A stretch of 64,000 nucleotides of DNA from Sciurus carolinensis (lineage: Eukaryota > Chordata > Mammalia > Rodentia > Sciuridae): positions 25,164,777 to 25,228,776 of the forward strand of contig NC_062227.1 in assembly GCF_902686445.1 (NCBI RefSeq). Direction: 5' to 3'. Below are positions 1-10,399 of the stretch, in pieces. How positions within the stretch are numbered: the stretch's first letter is position 1; the number at the start of each line of letters is the position of its first letter. The notes under the pieces are model-generated. The model saw nothing but the letters and a program-made list of their open reading frames with translations. It was not told the origin of the DNA and made no database searches. The position numbers and the translations under genes are program-made.

Positions 1-584
1 TACAAATGACAAGTGGTCACACTAGATTCCCTATTAATCTAATCAAAATATTTCTTATTCTTCCAGATCAGAAGATAGGGCATGTGAGATGAAGTTTCTT
101 AGCTCTTGTGAGAATATTTACCTTCTTCTTTTATCATAATAGGCTTTCAAATTTTGAATGGATAATAATAAAGACTTAAAATTTGTTGAGAATCTACTGT
201 GGAAGGGACTGTTCTCAGTGAATGCATTAGTTAACAGAGCTAAACTGAGACAAAAAGATTTGACTCATAAAGATTAGCAGATTCAGTCTGAATAAGATGA
301 GAGAATTTCTGTGAGTTGGAATGATTATGGTGTGTTGGGTTCATCTGTTTTAAGCTTTCAGTGCTCAGCTGCTCCAGATTTTGAGAGTCTGGCAAAGAAT
401 GGTGAAAGTGACCACATTTTGAGTAACTATTAGGAGTGGAAAGGGGGATAAGTAGAAAATTACAAGCAGGGGGTCATTTACTTATAGTCCTAACAGTTAC
501 TACAATAACTAAAAAAAATAGGTACTCAATAAATATTAAAAAATAATTTAAAATTATGGTAGAATATACTTGGCAAAATTTCCT
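1..584. other. Unassigned AT-rich sequence
   Basis: I recognise no gene or repeat family here. It is ordinary AT-rich sequence without a long reading frame, lying left of an ancient L1 3' end. It could hold an old, decayed repeat that I cannot name. Confidence 0.5.
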
Positions 585-766
585 ATTTCAAGGATTTTGA
601 AGTGTATATTTCAGTGGCATTAAGTATTTTTATATTGTTGTACAGCCATTAGCATCATCTCTCTTCAGAACTTTCTAATCATCCCAAACTGAAACTCTAT
701 ACTTATTAAACCAAAACTTGCCATTATCTCCTCTCCTAGACCCTGGTAATTTACCCTTCTTCTTCT

Positions 767-800
<34 letters not shown>

Positions 801-2015
801 CTTTGGTACCAGGGATTAAACCCAGGGACATTTAACCATTGAGCAACATCCCTAGTTCTTCTTTATTTTGAGACAGGGTCTCACTAAGTTGCTTAGATAG
901 AACCTTGCTAAATTGCAGAAACTGGCCTCAAATTTGTGATCATCAGACCTCAGCCTGCCAAGTTCCTGGGATTATAGCTGTGGGCCACTTAGAATGGTGG
1001 TAGGCTACCATTTTATTTTGTCTCTATAAACGTGACAATTCTATGTACCTCATATTAATGGAATTGTGTAATGTTTATCCTTTTCTATGAGGCTTATTTT
1101 GTTTAGCATGTTTTCAAGGTTCATTCTTGTTGTAGCATGTACTACAATGAATGTTTGGATCACATATTGTTTATTCATTCATCCATTAAGGACATTTGGG
1201 TGTTTTCTACATTTTGGCTATTGTGAATAATGTTGCTATGAATGTTGGTATCCAAATTTCTCTTGACATCTCTGCTTTAAGTTCTTTTCAATATATGCTT
1301 AAGCAATGGAATTGTAGGATCATAAACTAAATTATGTTTAAATTTCTAAAGAACCACACATTGTTTTCTGTGGTGGCTGGACCATCTTATATTCCCACTA
1401 GCAATGCACAATTTCCCTAGATCCTTGCCAACACTTACTATTTTCTATTTTTTAAGGTAGTAGCCATCTTACAAAGTATAAAATGGAATTTCATTGTGGT
1501 TTTGATTTGTATTTTCCTAATTGTAAGTGCACATTGAACATCTTTTCATATGCTTTTTGACCATTAGTGCATCTTTGTTGAAGAAATGTCTATTTAAGTA
1601 CTTTGTCCATTTTAGATTGAGTTGCTTACTTGTTGTTGAATTTTGTAAGTTCTTAATATATTATAGATATTAATAATTTATGAGGTACATGATTTGTAGA
1701 TATTTTCTCCTATTCCATGGATTGCCTTTCCATTCTCTTGATAGTGTTCTTTGATACACAAATATTTTTAATTTTGATGAAATCTAATTTATGTATTTCT
1801 TTTGTTGTTTGTTTTTGGTAATGGGGCATTTCCAGTTCAATGTCAAGCAGATCTTCATGTATGTTTTCTTCTAAGGGTTTTATTGTTTTAGCTGTTGTAT
1901 TTAGGTCTTTGATCCATTTTGAACTAATTTTTGTATGTGGCATAAGAAGGTAAGGGAACCACCCCATTTTTTGCATGTTGGTATCCAGTTTTCTTATGCT
2001 GTTTGTTGAATCAAT
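585..2015 (-). mobile_element. Ancient L1 (L1M-type) 3' UTR and ORF2 C-terminus, minus strand
   Basis: On the plus strand the sequence reads as the reverse complement of a mammal-wide L1 3' end. It has the segment 'cagtggcattaagta', then 'catcccaaactgaaactct', and after the SINE at 763-988 it resumes with 'tctctataaacgtgac' and continues into the ORF2 C-terminal region ('ggctattgtgaataatg', 'cattcccac'). The order of these landmarks matches the L1MC/L1ME consensus as I know it. The ORF2 part is full of stops. The exact subfamily cannot be assigned by eye. Confidence 0.82.
763..988 (-). mobile_element. Composite B1/ID-like SINE, minus strand, inside L1
   Basis: A long poly-T run at about 765-800 is the A-tail of a minus-strand element. 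Next comes an ID-like, tRNA-derived part ('ggtaccagggattaaaccc'), then a B1/Alu-like 7SL-derived part ('gagacagggtctcacta', 'cctgggattatagc'). The same two-part architecture recurs at about 4.9, 10.0, 35.4 and 46.7 kb. It resembles the fused ID/B1 SINEs of rodents and squirrels (B4- or MEN-like); the precise family name is an inference. It splits the L1 at 585-2015. Confidence 0.85.
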
Positions 2016-2968
2016 AAACTTTTAATTTAACCTTTTATTAAACTAAATGTATACACAAATGTACATAGCTCAATGGATTTTTTAGAGTGAACATGTGGGA
2101 AACTAGCACTCAGATCAAGAAACAGAACATTATCAGGACCTTATACTCACTTCTTCCAGTGTCCCATCTCACTACTAGTGATTATCCTACCTTGGTTGGT
2201 TTTGCATGTTCTTGAGTTTATATTAGTAAAAAACAACAGTAGGTATTATTTCCTGTCTGGATTCTTTTGCTTAGCATAATGTTTGGGAAATCATTTGTGT
2301 AGCAATTTAAAAAAATTCTGTATAATATTTTATTATATAAATATACCACAGTTTTTTCATTATCCTATAAATGGGCTTTTTGATTGTTACTAGTTTGAGA
2401 TAGTAGGAACAGTGCTGCTATGGACATTCTTGTATATGTCTTTGGGTGAATATGTTAGTTTTTCTTGGGTATTAGTTAGGAATAGAAGTGTGAGGTTTTA
2501 TATATACACTCACATATATATATATTTATTTATTCTGACTTATTAATTACTTCCAATTGGTTGTACTAATTTATATGACTATTAGTAGTAAAGAAGTTGT
2601 GTTTGTGCCACATTGTATCTTATGTTTGGTATGCTGTCTTCTTTATTTTAAGCATTTTGGTATCTGTGTATGGTATAACTTTGTGGTTTTCACTTGAACT
2701 TTCCTGATTACTGAAGTTCAGTATCTTTTCAAGTGCTTACAGGTCACTTATATTACATCTTTTATGAAGGGTGAATTGAAAGTTCAACCATTTTTCTACT
2801 GTTTGTCTGCCATTATCTTATTGATTTATAGGAATTCTTGATGTTTTCTGGATGAGTCTTTGGATTGCTGCTTTACTTTATCCATGGAGCTGTTTAATGA
2901 ACAGATATTCTTAATGTTCATATGGTATGCTGTATATAATTTTTTTCTTCTGTGGATGGTATGTTTTT

Positions 2969-3077
2969 TGTTGTTGTTTTTTTTTTGTGTGTGTGTGTAT
3001 GTGGTACTGGGGATCTAACTCAGGGCCTTGTGCTTGCGAGGCAAACACTCTACCAACTGAGCTATCTCCCCAGCCCA
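2969..3077 (-). mobile_element. ID SINE, minus strand, with 14-bp TSD
   Basis: The reverse complement of an ID element (tRNA-Ala/BC1 type) is clear: 'ggtactggggatctaact', 'cagggccttgtgcttgcga' and 'gagctatctccccagccc', with a T/TG-rich tail on its left. The 14-bp direct repeat gatggtatgttttt occurs at 2955-2968 and at 3078-3091, an exact TSD. It interrupts the L1 at 2030-4090. Confidence 0.92.
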
Positions 3078-3173
3078 GATGGTATGTTTTTATGTACTGT
3101 TTAAGAAGTTGTTACTTAAAGTCATGGAGCTGTTTGCCAGTATTTTCCCTTAACTACTTTTTTTTTAGATTTT

Positions 3174-3624
3174 TTTTTTTTCGCTGTGACCAAAAGAACT
3201 GACAAGAACAATTTTAGAGGAGTACATGTTTATTGGGCACTCATGGTTGCAGAGGTCTCAGTGCATAGATGGCTGACTATATTCCTCAGGGCCTGAGGTA
3301 ATAAGGCAGGGCATCTGGTGGAAGAGTGTGGTAGAGGAAAGCCGCTTAGGACATGGCCACCAGGAGGCAGAGAGAGTGAGTTCCACTAAATAAGGACAGA
3401 ATATAAGCCCTAAAGGTGCAAACCCCCTCCTCCCATATACTTCTTCCAGTCACATCCTACCTGCCTACAGTTACCACCCAGCCACCCAGTTAATCCCTTC
3501 CCTATCAGTGGATTAATTCACTGATTGAGTTAAGGCTTTCATCACCCAATCATTTCACCTCTAAACTTTCTTGCATTGTCTCACATATGAACTGTTGGGG
3601 GATGCCTCACATCTCACCGTAACA
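3174..3624 (-). mobile_element. Solo LTR, MaLR-like, minus strand
   Basis: Read on the minus strand it starts tgttacggtgagatgtgag and runs through 'gacaatgcaag', 'aatgattggg', 'aatcagtgaattaatcc' and 'gtaactgtaggcaggtag' to a polyadenylation-like 'cccaataaa' and a terminal 'tggtcacagcg'. It matches, feature by feature, the plus-strand LTR at 49966-50381. A 5-bp repeat atttt lies at both ends (3169-3173 and 3625-3629), but the left one sits in a T-run and is weak evidence. No internal retroviral sequence is attached. The family (ERVL-MaLR type) is inferred. Confidence 0.75.
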
Positions 3625-4199
3625 ATTTTGTTTTACCTTTGACATTTGGATCCATAGTACATCTGGACTTCCTTTGGATCGATGAGTTAGGTAGAGATCA
3701 AGTTTCTTTCTATACCACAGCCACCCACCCACTGATGGCAATACTATTCATTCAAGACCATCTTTCCCCATTGTATACACTGCTGCATTTCCTTATTTAA
3801 AACTGTGTCACTTGTCCTAAGTTAGGTAACTTTTCTGAATTTACTAATCTGTTCCACTGGTGCCTGTTTATCTTTTGTAGTGTCATGCTGCATAATTATT
3901 GTAGCTTTGTAATATCTTTATATATAGTAATGCAAGTCATCTAGATTTATTCTATTTCTGGTCCCTTTGATTTCAATATAAATGTTGGATTAGTAGACCA
4001 ATTTGGTAATAAAATTACACCAACATATTAGTTTTTTAAATTAGATTGTATTGAATCTCTAGATCACCTTAGAGACAGTTGTCATCTTGAAGTATTTAAT
4101 TTTCCAATCCATATAGTATTTTAAAATTACTTGTGTACTATAAATTTTTTTCAATTATGTTATTTTTAGAAACTTTAAATTATCATTTTAATTTTACCT

Positions 4200-4923
4200 A
4201 TTTATGTGGTACAGTGTGATAATAAATGTAAATGATGTATAATCAATAATTAGCATAGGTCAGCATTTCTAGCTCCTCAGACATTTTTTACTAACACATA
4301 ATACTTGTACATATTTATGGTGTATAGCTCTATACTTTAATATATGTATACAATGTGCACTGATCAAATCATGGTAATTAACATTTCCATGTCCTTATCA
4401 TTACTTTGTGTTTGGACCTTTGAGCTTCTCTTTTCTAGTTATTCATAAAATATATAATAGTTTATTGTGAACTGTACTCACCCCACTGTGCTGTAGAACT
4501 CTAGAACTTACTACTTCTATACATCAATAATGTGGTATAGTTTTCAGACTAGACATCTAATTTATCTTTTATTAGATTTAGTATTTTATCTTTAATATTA
4601 ATGCCCTTGCAAATGGCATTTTAAATTTTATTTTTTGTTGCTGATATAAAGACAATTACTTTTTATATTAAGCTTGTGTCTAACAATTTTGGTAAATTCT
4701 CTTGTTTCTAATTGTTGATTTTCTTGGATATTTTTGTGTGTTTGAAATCATGTTACTTGCAGATAATGAGAGTTTTCTTCCTCTAATCTTTATGCATGTA
4801 TTTCTTTTTTTCTCATATAATTATACTAATCAGTGCATCTTCTAGAATATGGATAGATATGTTTGCTGTTGTATATCTTCTTTGGACAATTGTCTATTCA
4901 GGGCTTAGCTCATTTCTTTTTCT

Positions 4924-4924
<1 letters not shown>
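4200..4924 (-). mobile_element. Ancient L1 3' UTR plus ORF2 piece, minus strand
   Basis: Antisense L1 3' UTR landmarks run from 'gtggtacagtgtgataat' through 'ggtgtatagctctatac' to 'ctgtgctgtagaactctag'. From about 4555 ORF2 reverse-transcriptase-region sequence follows, so the part in between is deleted. No frame is open. A composite SINE begins at 4925. Confidence 0.68.
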
Positions 4925-4956
<32 letters not shown>

Positions 4957-5158
4957 TACCAGGGATTGAACCCAGAGGTCCTTAACCACTAAGCAATCCC
5001 CCAGTCCTCTTTTAAAAAATATATTGTATTTAGAGTCAGGGTCTTACTGAGTTGCTAAGTTCCATGCTAATCTGCTGAGGCTGGCTTTGAACTCATGATC
5101 CTCCTGCCTCACCCTCCCAAATTGCTGGGATTATAGGCCTGCACCATCACGCCTGGCT
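4925..5158 (-). mobile_element. Composite B1/ID-like SINE, minus strand
   Basis: A T-run of roughly 30 bases is followed by the ID-like half ('gtaccagggattgaaccca', 'ccactaagcaatcccccag') and the B1-like half ('tctgctgaggctggctttg', 'ctgggattataggcctgca', 'atcacgcctggc'). The two halves appear in the same order as in the other four copies of the window. Confidence 0.9.
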
Positions 5159-5354
5159 TTTGCTTATTTTTGAATCAGGTTATTTTTAATTAAAATTTTT
5201 TTCCTATTTATTTGTATGAATTGATTACTTATTTTGGATATTACCCCTCTCCCCAGATTGTGTCTTCCCTGTTGATTTGTTTCCTGCATGGGAGCTTTTT
5301 AGTTTGTTTTATTCCCACTTATTTTTGTTTGTTCTTTTGGTATCATTCTCAAAA

Positions 5355-5595
5355 ACACAATAGCAGTTCACTGGATTAGACAAAGAGGAATGAAGGGAAG
5401 GGAGGGAGATGGGAATAGGAGAGACAGTGGAATGAATGAACATAACTTTCCTACCTTCCTTTATGAATTAAATGACCAGTGTAACTCCACATCATGTACA
5501 ACCAAAAAATGGGAAGTTATACTCCATGTATGTATGATATGTCCAAGTGCATCATACTGTCTTATATAACTAAAAAGAACAAACAAAAATTTTTT
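5355..5595 (+). mobile_element. L1 3' UTR fragment, plus strand
   Basis: Purine-rich 'gaagggagggagatggg' is followed by 'ccacatcatgtacaaccaa', 'gggaagttatactccatgt', 'ctaaaaagaacaaacaaaa' and an A-rich end. I associate this layout with a rodent/sciurid L1 3' UTR of a different subfamily from the young copies here. Its orientation is opposite to the surrounding L1. It may be a 5'-truncated insertion. The call rests on memory of the family and is moderate. Confidence 0.55.
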
Positions 5596-5685
5596 AAAAA
5601 CCCACATTCCTGAGAGCAATCTTGAGAAGAATTATTTTCCCTTACTTCTTTCTAATAGTTTTACAGTGTTAGGTCTAACAGTTTT

Positions 5686-5789
5686 TTTTATAAAACCTTT
5701 ATTTATTTATTTATATGTGGTGCTGGATTGAACCCAGGGCCTCACACATCCTAGGCAAGCGCTCTACCACTGAGCTACAACCCCAGCCC
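5686..5789 (-). mobile_element. ID SINE, minus strand, with TSD
   Basis: The ID reverse complement is nearly canonical: 'gtggtgctggattgaaccc', 'ctaggcaagcgctctacca' and 'gagctacaaccccagccc', after a T-rich (ATTT)n tail. Flanking direct repeats aggtctaacagtttt (5671-5685) and aggtcttaacagtttt (5790-5805) differ by one inserted T, consistent with a TSD. Confidence 0.92.
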
Positions 5790-6594
5790 AGGTCTTAACA
5801 GTTTTAAGTCTAATTCATTTTGATTTTTTTTTTTGCATGTGTGTGTATTGTGGAAGTCAGTGCTTTTGCATGTGGATTTCTTGTTTTTATAGTTTATCAA
5901 AGAAACCATCTTTTCCTAATTGTGTATTTACGGTGTACTTAGCAAAAGCTAGTTGACCATATATGCATGGATTTATTTCTGTCAGTATTATTCTGTTCCA
6001 TTGATGTACATATGTGTTTTTATGCATGTATCATTCTGTCTGATTACAGTAATTTGAAATCAGAAAGTGTAATATCTCTTTATTTTTTTTGTTCATGATT
6101 ACTTTGGCTTTTGTGGTCTTTTGTAGTTCCATAGAAATTTTAGGATAGTTTTTTTTTTCTTTTTCCATGAAAAATGCCATTTGGATTTTGATAGGGATTG
6201 TATCAAATTTGTATATCAATTTGGGTAGTATCAATATTCTGTGAGTATTAATTCTTCCTATGAACATGGAATATCTTGTGTGTAATTTCTTTCATTGTTG
6301 TTTTATAGTTTCAGTGTATGGGTCTTTCACTGTGGTTAAATTTATATCTCAGAATTTTATTCTTTCTGATACTATTTTAAATGTGATTTTTTTCTTAATT
6401 TCTTTATTGGATAGTTTGTTGTTAGCTTAGAAACAACTGATTTTTCTGCTTACTTTGTTCTATGCAACTTTACTGAATTAGCTTGTTCTAAATTTTTTTT
6501 TTTTTTTTTTGGTGGGATCTTTAGTGTTTTCTATATATAATATCTTGCCATCTTCAAAGAGAGACAGTTTTATAGTTTTACAATTAGCATACTT

Positions 6595-7085
6595 TAGTGA
6601 TAACATGCATACCCGTGTTTGTAGCAACTCAAATCACAGTAGTCAAGTTAGGGAACCAGTCTAGGTGTCTGTCAGTGGATGAATGGATAAGGAAAATATG
6701 TTATATATACAGGACAGAATTTTCCTCACTTTATAAAGAACAGAATTGTCATTTGCAGGAAAATGGATGGAACTGGAGAACATCATGTCAAGTGAAGTAA
6801 GTCAGACTTAGGAAGTTAAGGGTCATGTATTTTCTCATATGTGGAAGCTAGAGAGAGAGAATTAAAAAAAAAAAAAGAAAAAAAAGAAAAAAAAAAGATC
6901 TCATGAAAATAGAAGGGAGACCCCTAGAGTAAAAGATGGGAATTGAGAGGAGGCAGAAGAGGAAAGTACCTGGGCAATAGAACTGACCAAATTTGACCAA
7001 ATTATGTTATATGCTTGCATAAATATATCATAGTGCATCTCTCTATTATATGGAGTTACAATAAACCAACATTGAAACAGAATTT
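6595..7085 (+). mobile_element. 5'-truncated L1, plus strand: ORF2 C-terminus and 3' UTR
   Basis: Translation of 6597-6800 gives a degenerate version of the L1 ORF2p end; 'CLSVDEWIRKI' parallels '[11 protein letters not shown]' of the young copies, and 'ENGWNWRTSCQVK' parallels the '[11 protein letters not shown]' block. A-rich sequence and a short 3' UTR ending near 7085 follow. The element lies opposite to the surrounding minus-strand L1. It is an older subfamily than L1-A to L1-H. Confidence 0.72.
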
Positions 7086-8070
7086 CTTCTGTTAAAGTGG
7101 TGTCTCACATTTATTCGTTTTCATATGTTGAATCATTCTTGCATTCCAGTGGTATATTCCACTTGATCAGGGTCTGTCAACCTTTAAATACACTGTTGAA
7201 TTTAGTTTGGTGTATTTACTTGAGGACTTTTGTATTTATGTTTATCAGGAATATGGACCTTTATTTTCTTGTAACATCCTTGTCTGGATTTGGTATCAGA
7301 GTAATGCTGTCCTTATAAAATGAGTTTAAAAGTATTCCCTTGTTAACAATTTTTTGAAAAGTGGCTGAGCAAGTTGGATTCACCTGTGAAGCCATCCAAT
7401 CCAAGGCTTTTCTTTGTTGGGAGGTTTTTGATGGACTAATTCAGTCTTGTTACTTGTCTGTCTAAATTCTCTGTCTCATTTTGGTATGTTTTGTAGGAAG
7501 TTATATCCATTTTTGCTAAATTATCAGTTTTTTGGTGAATAGTTATTTATAGCAGTCTTTTATGAACTTTGTATTTCTGTTGTATCAGTTGAAATGTCTC
7601 TTTTACACTTTTGAGTCTTGCTTTTTTAGTGGTTAATCTGTTGTTTTTCTAGTTTCTTTCATTTTTTTCTGCTTTAATATTTATCATTTCCTTTTTGCTG
7701 CTATGTTTGGGCGTAGTTTTTTTATTTATCTAGTTTCATAAAGTATTAGGTTGTTTATTTGACATCATTCTTTTTTATTTAGGCATTTACCACTATAAAC
7801 TTTGTTCTTTGTATTGTTTTTGTTGTATTGCCTAAATTTTAGAGTATGATATTTTCCTTTTCATTTGTATGAAGATATTTTTGGATGCCCCTTTTGATTT
7901 CTTCTTTGACCTTTGGTTTTTCTGGAGTGAGTTGATTAATTTACACATTTGTGATTTTTTCAGTTTTACTTCTGTTACTGATTTTTAGTTTCATATTATT
8001 GTGGTTGAAAAAGATCCTTGATATGATTTCTATCTTCTTAAATTTGTTAATACTTGGTTTGTGGCCTAAC

Positions 8071-8081
8071 ATATATATATG

Positions 8082-8128
<47 letters not shown>
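8071..8128. repeat. (TA)n dinucleotide microsatellite
   Basis: An almost uninterrupted run of alternating T and A, broken only by a 'tgt' near 8079-8083. It lies within old L1 ORF2 sequence. Such tracts are length-polymorphic and can form cruciforms. Confidence 0.95.
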
Positions 8129-8133
<5 letters not shown>

Positions 8134-8984
8134 TCTGTTGCTGTTGTATGTAATGTTTTGTATGTCTGTTTGGTATGTTTAGTCTATGGTGTTAAGTCTG
8201 TTATTTCCTTACTGATTTTTTGTCTGGATGAGCTATCCATTACTGAAAGCGGGGTATTGAAGTTCATGACTGTTATTGCATTGACATCTCTTCCTTTCAG
8301 TTCTGTTAATATTTACATTATATACTTAGGTACTCTGATGTTGAGTGCATGTGTATTTGTAGTTGTTATATCCTCTCGATGGACTGATCCCTTTATTACT
8401 ATATGATGACCTTCTCTCTTGTGATAGTCTTTGACTTAAAGCTTTTTTTTTATGGTATAAATATAGACCACCCCTGTGGTCTTCTGGTGACCATTTACAC
8501 AGAATATCTTTTTTGTTCCTTTACTTTTAGCCTTTGTGTGTCCTTCAGAGTGAAGTGAGTCTTCAATAAGCTTCATATAGTTGGACTTTGCTTTGTAACT
8601 CATGAAGTTAACTATGTCTTTGGATTGGAAAATTTAATGTGACATTTAAAGTAATTATTGATGATAAGTAAAAACTCACTATGGCTTTTTCAGTAATTGT
8701 TTTTGACTTTTTTTGTAATTTCTTCTACTATTGTGATCTTTATTTCTGATTTAATGATATTTTTTATAGTGGTATGATTTGTTTCCATTCTCTGATTCTT
8801 TGGTGTTTACTACAGGGATTTTTGTTTGTTTTTGTAGTTAGTATGAGGCTGAAATAAGAGACTTTTGGCTATATCAGTATATTTTGAAGTGGATAAAAAT
8901 TTAGATTTAATCACATTAAAAAACCTCTATACTTTTATTTCTCCCCCATTCTGTTCTGTTATTGATATAATGATTTACAACTTT

Positions 8985-9560
8985 TTAATAATTTTTGTTT
9001 AACATGTATTAATTTTACATATTAATGGTGTTCAGTGTGATATTTTCACATATGCATATAATTTGCACTGATTAGAATCAACCTCCTTCCCAACCTTCTA
9101 GTAACCATTATTCTACATTCAGGTTTACTATTTTAGCTTCCACTTAGAAGAGATAACATGTGGTATTTGTTTTTCCTTGCCTGCTTTGTTTCAATTATGA
9201 TAGTGTTCTCCAGTTCCATTCACATTTCTGCAAATGGTGAGATTTAACTCTTCTTGTGTCTACGTGCCACATTTTCTTTATTCATTCTTCTTTCGACAGG
9301 CATATAGGATGGCTTCATATCTTAAGCTATTGTTAATAAAACCTCAATAAACACTGGTATACTTATTTAATTTCCTTTGATTATATATCCAGGAATGGGT
9401 TAGTGGGGCATATGGTAGCTCTATTTTTAGTTTTTTGAAGAACCTCCGTATTGTTGTCCATAATGACTGTATAAATTTATATCTAATCTTGTGTAAGAGT
9501 TCCCTTTCCTCTGCATCCTCATAAATTGGAAATTGTTATTATTCAACTTATAATATTTTG
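8985..9560 (-). mobile_element. Ancient L1 3' UTR and ORF2 end, minus strand
   Basis: Antisense L1 3' UTR signature ('ggtgttcagtgtgatattt', 'aacctccttcccaacctt', 'agataacatgtggtatttg') leads into ORF2 C-terminal sequence ('gccacattttctttattca', 'aataaacactggtat', 'catatggtagctctatttt'). No open frame remains. Confidence 0.75.
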
Positions 9561-9629
9561 TATTATGTATCCATTAAGTAATTATTGTAGTTATTTTTAA
9601 TATTTTTATGTTTTAATTTTTATAGTAGA

Positions 9630-9708
9630 ATTTATCTACCACCATTATGGTATTTATCTACCACCATTATGGTATTTATCTACCACATTTATCTACCACC
9701 ATTATGGT
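9630..9708. repeat. 22-bp minisatellite, about 3.6 copies
   Basis: A 22-bp unit beginning atttatctaccacc occurs at 9630-9651, 9652-9673 and 9687-9708, identical each time, with a partial 13-bp copy at 9674-9686. The exact identity of the three full copies argues for recent slippage or unequal exchange. It lies in the gap between two ancient L1 segments. Confidence 0.97.
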
Positions 9709-9957
9709 ATTACGGCATTCTGAATTTGGCTGAACTTACCTTTGGCCAGTGGGTTTCATACTTTTACATCTTTTCATGTTGCTAATCAGTGTCCTTTTCA
9801 TTTAAATATGAGGAATACTTCTAGCATATCTTATAAGGGAGGTGTAAGTGTGGTGAACTATTGCTTTTGTTTGTCTGAGAAGTTCTCTATCTCATGTCTA
9901 AAGGACAGTGTTGCCATGTGTGGTCTTTTTTTAAAATTTCTTTTTCTCTCAGTACTT

Positions 9958-10163
9958 GTTTTTTTTTTTGGTACTGGGGATTGAACCAAGGGACACTTAA
10001 CCACTGAGCAACATTGCAACATTCCAGCCCTTTTTGTATTTTATTTAGAGACAGGATCTCACTGAGTTGCTCAGGGCCTCACTAAATTGCTGAGGCTGGC
10101 TTTGAAATCTCTGCCTCAGCCTCCCTAGCTGCAGGGATTCCAGGTGTGTGCCACTGCACCCAG
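9958..10163 (-). mobile_element. Composite B1/ID-like SINE, minus strand
   Basis: T-run, then ID-like 'ggtactggggattgaacca', B1-like 'gagacaggatctcactgag', 'gctgaggctggctttgaaa' and 'ggtgtgtgccactgcaccc'. The flanking sequence repeats as ctctcagtactt on the left and ctctttcagtactt on the right, an imperfect TSD. It sits inside the ancient L1 of 9715-17849. Confidence 0.9.
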
Positions 10164-10399
10164 CTCTTTCAGTACTTTGAATATGTCATCTTGTTCTCTC
10201 CTGGCTTGCAAGGAGTTTCTACTGAGAAGAATGTTTCTACTGAGAAGTATGTTTGCAATCTTTTATGATGTTTCCCTGTATGTGATAAGTTGCTTTTTCT
10301 TGTTTTAAACATTTTTTTACTTTTGACAATTTGACCATAGCATGTCTTGGTGAAGACATTTTAATTTTCTACTCTTTGGGATTCTTGGGTTTAATGAGT

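Larger units (their letters stand above)
2030..4090 (-). mobile_element. Ancient L1 (L1ME-type), minus strand, interrupted
   Basis: The left end carries the antisense of an old L1 3' UTR ('agtgaacatgtgggaaact', 'cagatcaagaaacagaac'). It runs through ORF2 C-terminal landmarks ('gtttgagatagtaggaac', 'gaacagtgctgctatgga') to about 2930. It resumes after an ID SINE and an LTR as ORF2 sequence up to about 4090. The reading frame is fully decayed. The two interrupting elements share its orientation but are independent later insertions. Confidence 0.75.
5160..8930 (-). mobile_element. Ancient L1 ORF2 and upstream region, minus strand, interrupted
   Basis: Antisense L1 ORF2 sequence is recognisable in blocks from 5160 to about 8460. 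A stretch at 6031-6267 translates on the minus strand with the L1 RT-adjacent pattern 'RINTHRILILPKLIYKFD...PIKI'. Further right, 'tatcagagtaatgctgtcc' and 'ggcttttctttgttggga' are RT N-terminal landmarks. The remainder to 8930 looks like the older ORF1/ORF2 junction. It is interrupted by plus-strand L1 3' ends, an ID SINE and a (TA)n tract. Confidence 0.7.

Noticed and set aside
2987..3077. A functional tRNA gene (the ID elements keep box-like sequences such as 'ggttcgaa' relatives).
   Set aside because: The sequence has ID SINE layout with A-tail and TSD. It lacks a foldable tRNA cloverleaf with an anticodon arm.
7951..8406. A 151-codon plus-strand frame with hydrophobic stretches and a Tyr-Ile run.
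   Set aside because: It is antisense to old L1 ORF2 and spans the (TA)n microsatellite, which creates the Tyr-Ile run.
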